Part shown: positions 4,553 to 6,528 of the stretch, in pieces
Layout of the letters: each line of letters starts with the position of its first letter
How positions within the stretch are numbered: position 1 is the stretch's first letter
NCBI GenBank assembly: GCA_003133005.1
Contig: PKZI01000216.1
Span: 10,244-16,771 of the forward strand
Direction: 5' to 3'
Length of the DNA stretch: 6,528 bases
DNA from: Acidimicrobiaceae bacterium
GTDB lineage: Bacteria > Actinomycetota > Acidimicrobiia > Acidimicrobiales > RAAP-2
Notes under the pieces: generated by a model
Databases searched by the model: none
The model's input: the letters and a program-made list of their open reading frames with translations, nothing else
What the model was told of the DNA's origin: nothing
Position numbers and translations under genes: made by a program

Positions 4553-6528
4553 GAAGTGATTTCACTCAAGATGAAGGCGAGCACCTGGGCTTCGTCGCGC
4601 CACGCGTCGTAACGACCAGAAGGTCCCCCGTGACCGGCACCCATCTCGGTCTTCAGGTACGCAACGTTCTTTGGATTGGCGTCGCGAAGCTTGAGCACCC
4701 ACTTGGCGGGTTCCCAAAAACCAACGCGTGAATCGTTCAGCCCCCCAGCGGCGAAGACGTGCGGATAGACACGTGGCGTGCCGTCGTCGTTCGTCGCGCG
4801 CACGTTGTCGTAGGGGGAGTAGGCCTTCATGACGTCGTAGATCTCCCGGTCCGCCACCGGGTTGCCCCACTCCTCCCACTCGAGCACGGTGAGCGGGAGC
4901 GTCTCGTCGAGGATGGTGGTGAGGCAGTCGACGAAGGGCACCTCGGCCACGACGGCACGGAAGAGTTCGGGGTCCAGGTTGGCCACCGCCCCCATCAGGA
5001 GGCCGCCGGCACTGCCCCCGCGGGCGACGAGACGGTCGGGGCTGGTCCATCCGCCCGACACCAGGTGGTGTGCGCACGCCACGAAATCGGTGAAGGTGTT
5101 GGGCTTGGCGGCGAACTTGCCCTCCTCGTACCAGTGGCGGCCCAGTTCGCCGCCACCCCGGATGTGGGCGATGGCGAAGACGAACCCCCGGTCCAGCAGG
5201 CTCAGCCGCAGCGACGAGAAGGTCGGGTCCATCGACGCCTCGTAGGACCCGTAGCCGTAGAGGAGGCACGGGGCGTCCCCGCCACCGTTACCGGGGTCAC
5301 CCACCAGATCGGGCCGGTAGACGAGCGAGATGGGCACCTGCGTGCCGTCGTGCGCCGTCGCCCACTGGCGTTCGGTCCGGTAGCGGGCCGGGTCGAACCC
5401 ACCCAGCACCGGCTGGCGCTTGCGCAGCGTGAGTTCGCCGGACTCGAGGTCGAGGTCGTAGACCGACCGCGGGGTGGCGAGCGAGGTGTAGCCGTAGCGG
5501 AGCACGGTGGCGTCGTACTCCGGATTGGCCTCGCCCCACACCGTGGACGGCGATTCGGGCTGCACGACCGGCGTGGAGGCTCCGGTGGCATGCTCGATCA
5601 CCCGCATGCGGGTCCCGCCGTCCTCGCGCTCGTAGACGGCCAGGTACCGGTCGAAGGGATCGACGGCGTCGAGGCGGACACCTTCCCGGGCCGGCAGCAC
5701 CTCGGTCCAGTGCTCCCGCCCCGGCGCGTCCTCGGGGGTCTCCATCAGGCGGAAGTCCTCGGCACCGTCGTTGGTGACGATGAGGAAACGGGCCGGACGA
5801 CCCGAGGCGGGGTCGCCCCGGTCATGGTCGACGCCGTACTCGATGCCCTGGCGGCGGGGCTCGACCACCCGGAACTCCCCCTCCGGCTCGTCGGCGTCGA
5901 GGACCCGCACCTCCGAGGTCACCTTGGAGTCGAGTCCGCACAACACGAACCGGTCGTCCTTGGTGCGTCCGACCCCGAGGTAGAAGTGGTCGTCGGGCTC
6001 CTCGATCACCAGGACGTCGGTCGCGGGGTCGGTGCCCAACCGGTGGCGCCACAGCTGGTGGGGCCGCATGGCCTCGTCCACCCGCACGTAGAAGACGGTG
6101 GCGTTGTCGTTGGCCCACGCCGATCCGTAGGAGGTGTCGTCGATCGACTCGGGCGACTCGAGTCCGGTCGACAGGTCCCGGAACCGCATCGTGTACCGCT
6201 CACCGCCGGTGGTGTCGGTCGAGTAGACGAGCCAACGGTGGTCCGGGCTGATGGCGAAGTTGCCGAGGGAGAAGTAGTCGTGACCCTCGGCGAGGGTGTT
6301 CTCGTCCAGGAGGACCTGTTCGGCGTCGTCGGGACCGTCGGCCGCCCGGCGGCAGTGGATCCCGTAGCTACTGCCCTCCACGGTCCGGCCGTAGTAGAGC
6401 CACGGGCCCTTGCGGACCGGGACCGACAGGTCGGTCTCCTCGATCCGGGCGACCATCTCGGCGAACAGGGCCTCCTGCAGGGGCCGGGTGCCGGCCATGA
6501 CCGCCTCGGTGTAGGCGTTCTCGGCCTC
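4549..6528 (-). CDS. ptrB: Oligopeptidase B (S9A serine peptidase), 5'-truncated by the window edge
   Basis: Cytosolic prolyl-oligopeptidase-family endopeptidase that cleaves after Arg/Lys in short peptides (also called opdB). The frame is open to the window edge: 10 further codons reading EAENAYTEAV precede the ATG at 6498. That sequence belongs to the conserved family N-terminus, so ATG 6498 is internal and roughly 25-50 residues are missing. A seven-bladed beta-propeller occupies the first ~400 visible residues; the alpha/beta-hydrolase domain starts near PVLGGFDPARY. The catalytic triad is Ser in GGSAGG (5011-5013), Asp in GGLNDSRV (4732-4734) and His in GAGHGG (4630-4632), with spacing close to the E. 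coli enzyme. The last ~75 codons, including Asp and His, have far lower GC3 than the rest. It is convergent with the two-TM protein gene, their stops sharing CTAG. The family call is very secure; native continuity of the gene is in doubt. Confidence 0.95.
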   Translation of the reverse strand, partial: EAENAYTEAVMAGTRPLQEALFAEMVARIEETDLSVPVRKGPWLYYGRTVEGSSYGIHCRRAADGPDDAEQVLLDENTLAEGHDYFSLGNFAISPDHRWLVYSTDTTGGERYTMRFRDLSTGLESPESIDDTSYGSAWANDNATVFYVRVDEAMRPHQLWRHRLGTDPATDVLVIEEPDDHFYLGVGRTKDDRFVLCGLDSKVTSEVRVLDADEPEGEFRVVEPRRQGIEYGVDHDRGDPASGRPARFLIVTNDGAEDFRLMETPEDAPGREHWTEVLPAREGVRLDAVDPFDRYLAVYEREDGGTRMRVIEHATGASTPVVQPESPSTVWGEANPEYDATVLRYGYTSLATPRSVYDLDLESGELTLRKRQPVLGGFDPARYRTERQWATAHDGTQVPISLVYRPDLVGDPGNGGGDAPCLLYGYGSYEASMDPTFSSLRLSLLDRGFVFAIAHIRGGGELGRHWYEEGKFAAKPNTFTDFVACAHHLVSGGWTSPDRLVARGGSAGGLLMGAVANLDPELFRAVVAEVPFVDCLTTILDETLPLTVLEWEEWGNPVADREIYDVMKAYSPYDNVRATNDDGTPRVYPHVFAAGGLNDSRVGFWEPAKWVLKLRDANPKNVAYLKTEMGAGHGGPSGRYDAWRDEAQVLAFILSEITS
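4770..4780. other. Abrupt composition breakpoint inside ptrB
   Basis: Hand counts in the ptrB frame give 25 A/T-ending codons among the 75 sense codons of 4552-4776. There are only 4 among the next 88 codons (4777-5040), with none in the first 48, and 3 among 66 codons at 6301-6498. Genes to the left resemble the low-GC3 side (about 65-72% in the starts of mcd and the membrane protein). The protein frame and family alignment run through without a break, so the switch is silent at protein level. Confidence 0.75.

Noticed and set aside
4549..4776. The low-GC3 end of ptrB as a separate small gene or a frameshifted remnant
   Set aside because: The reading frame and the family alignment (YSPYDNV through YPHVFAAGGLNDSRV to the His motif) continue without interruption across the breakpoint.
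4562..6203. Long Arg/Pro/Gly-rich open frames overlapping ptrB on both strands
   Set aside because: High GC removes stop codons from the other frames. Only the ptrB frame shows conserved motifs and the third-position GC bias.

Overview
This window looks like a chromosomal stretch from a GC-rich actinobacterium, most likely of the Acidimicrobiia type. That placement is an inference. It rests on actinobacterial-style proteins (a DUF6941 protein, a MutY with a short C-terminal tail, a membrane protein ending in Thr-rich TTTTVP-like sequence) and on several start codons that sit 6 nt behind a TANNNT -10 element, the layout of leaderless actinobacterial transcripts. No RNA gene, mobile element, CRISPR array or phage gene is visible, and no gap between genes exceeds about 90 bp.

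Layout, left to right. (1) Positions 1-1499, minus strand: an acyl-CoA dehydrogenase with a long N-terminal extension, recognised as (2S)-methylsuccinyl-CoA dehydrogenase (mcd) of the ethylmalonyl-CoA pathway; its C-terminus lies off the left edge. (2) Positions 1500-1552: a compact divergent promoter region. (3) Plus strand, probably one transcript: a DUF6941 protein (1553-1999), a MaoC-fold hydratase (2020-2532) that is a good candidate for the mesaconyl-CoA hydratase acting on the Mcd product, and the A/G-mismatch adenine glycosylase MutY (2513-3394, overlapping maoC by 20 bp). (4) Plus strand: a short-chain flavin reductase (3482-3958) with its own promoter, then a two-TM protein of unknown function (4031-4552). 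(5) Minus strand, convergent: the protease oligopeptidase B (4549-6528), its N-terminus off the right edge.

Two consecutive steps of the ethylmalonyl-CoA pathway thus appear to flank one promoter region: methylsuccinyl-CoA to mesaconyl-CoA (mcd), then mesaconyl-CoA to methylmalyl-CoA (maoC). MutY, the flavin reductase, the membrane protein and oligopeptidase B have no obvious link to that pathway.

The most striking anomaly is compositional. The last 75 sense codons of oligopeptidase B have about 67% G/C in third position (25 A/T-ending codons), like every gene to their left. Upstream of about position 4776 the same reading frame jumps abruptly to about 95%. Either the gene is a recombinational mosaic with a higher-GC relative, or the contig is a chimeric assembly joined inside a conserved gene. 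I did not find a convincing new biological system; the remaining observations are modest.
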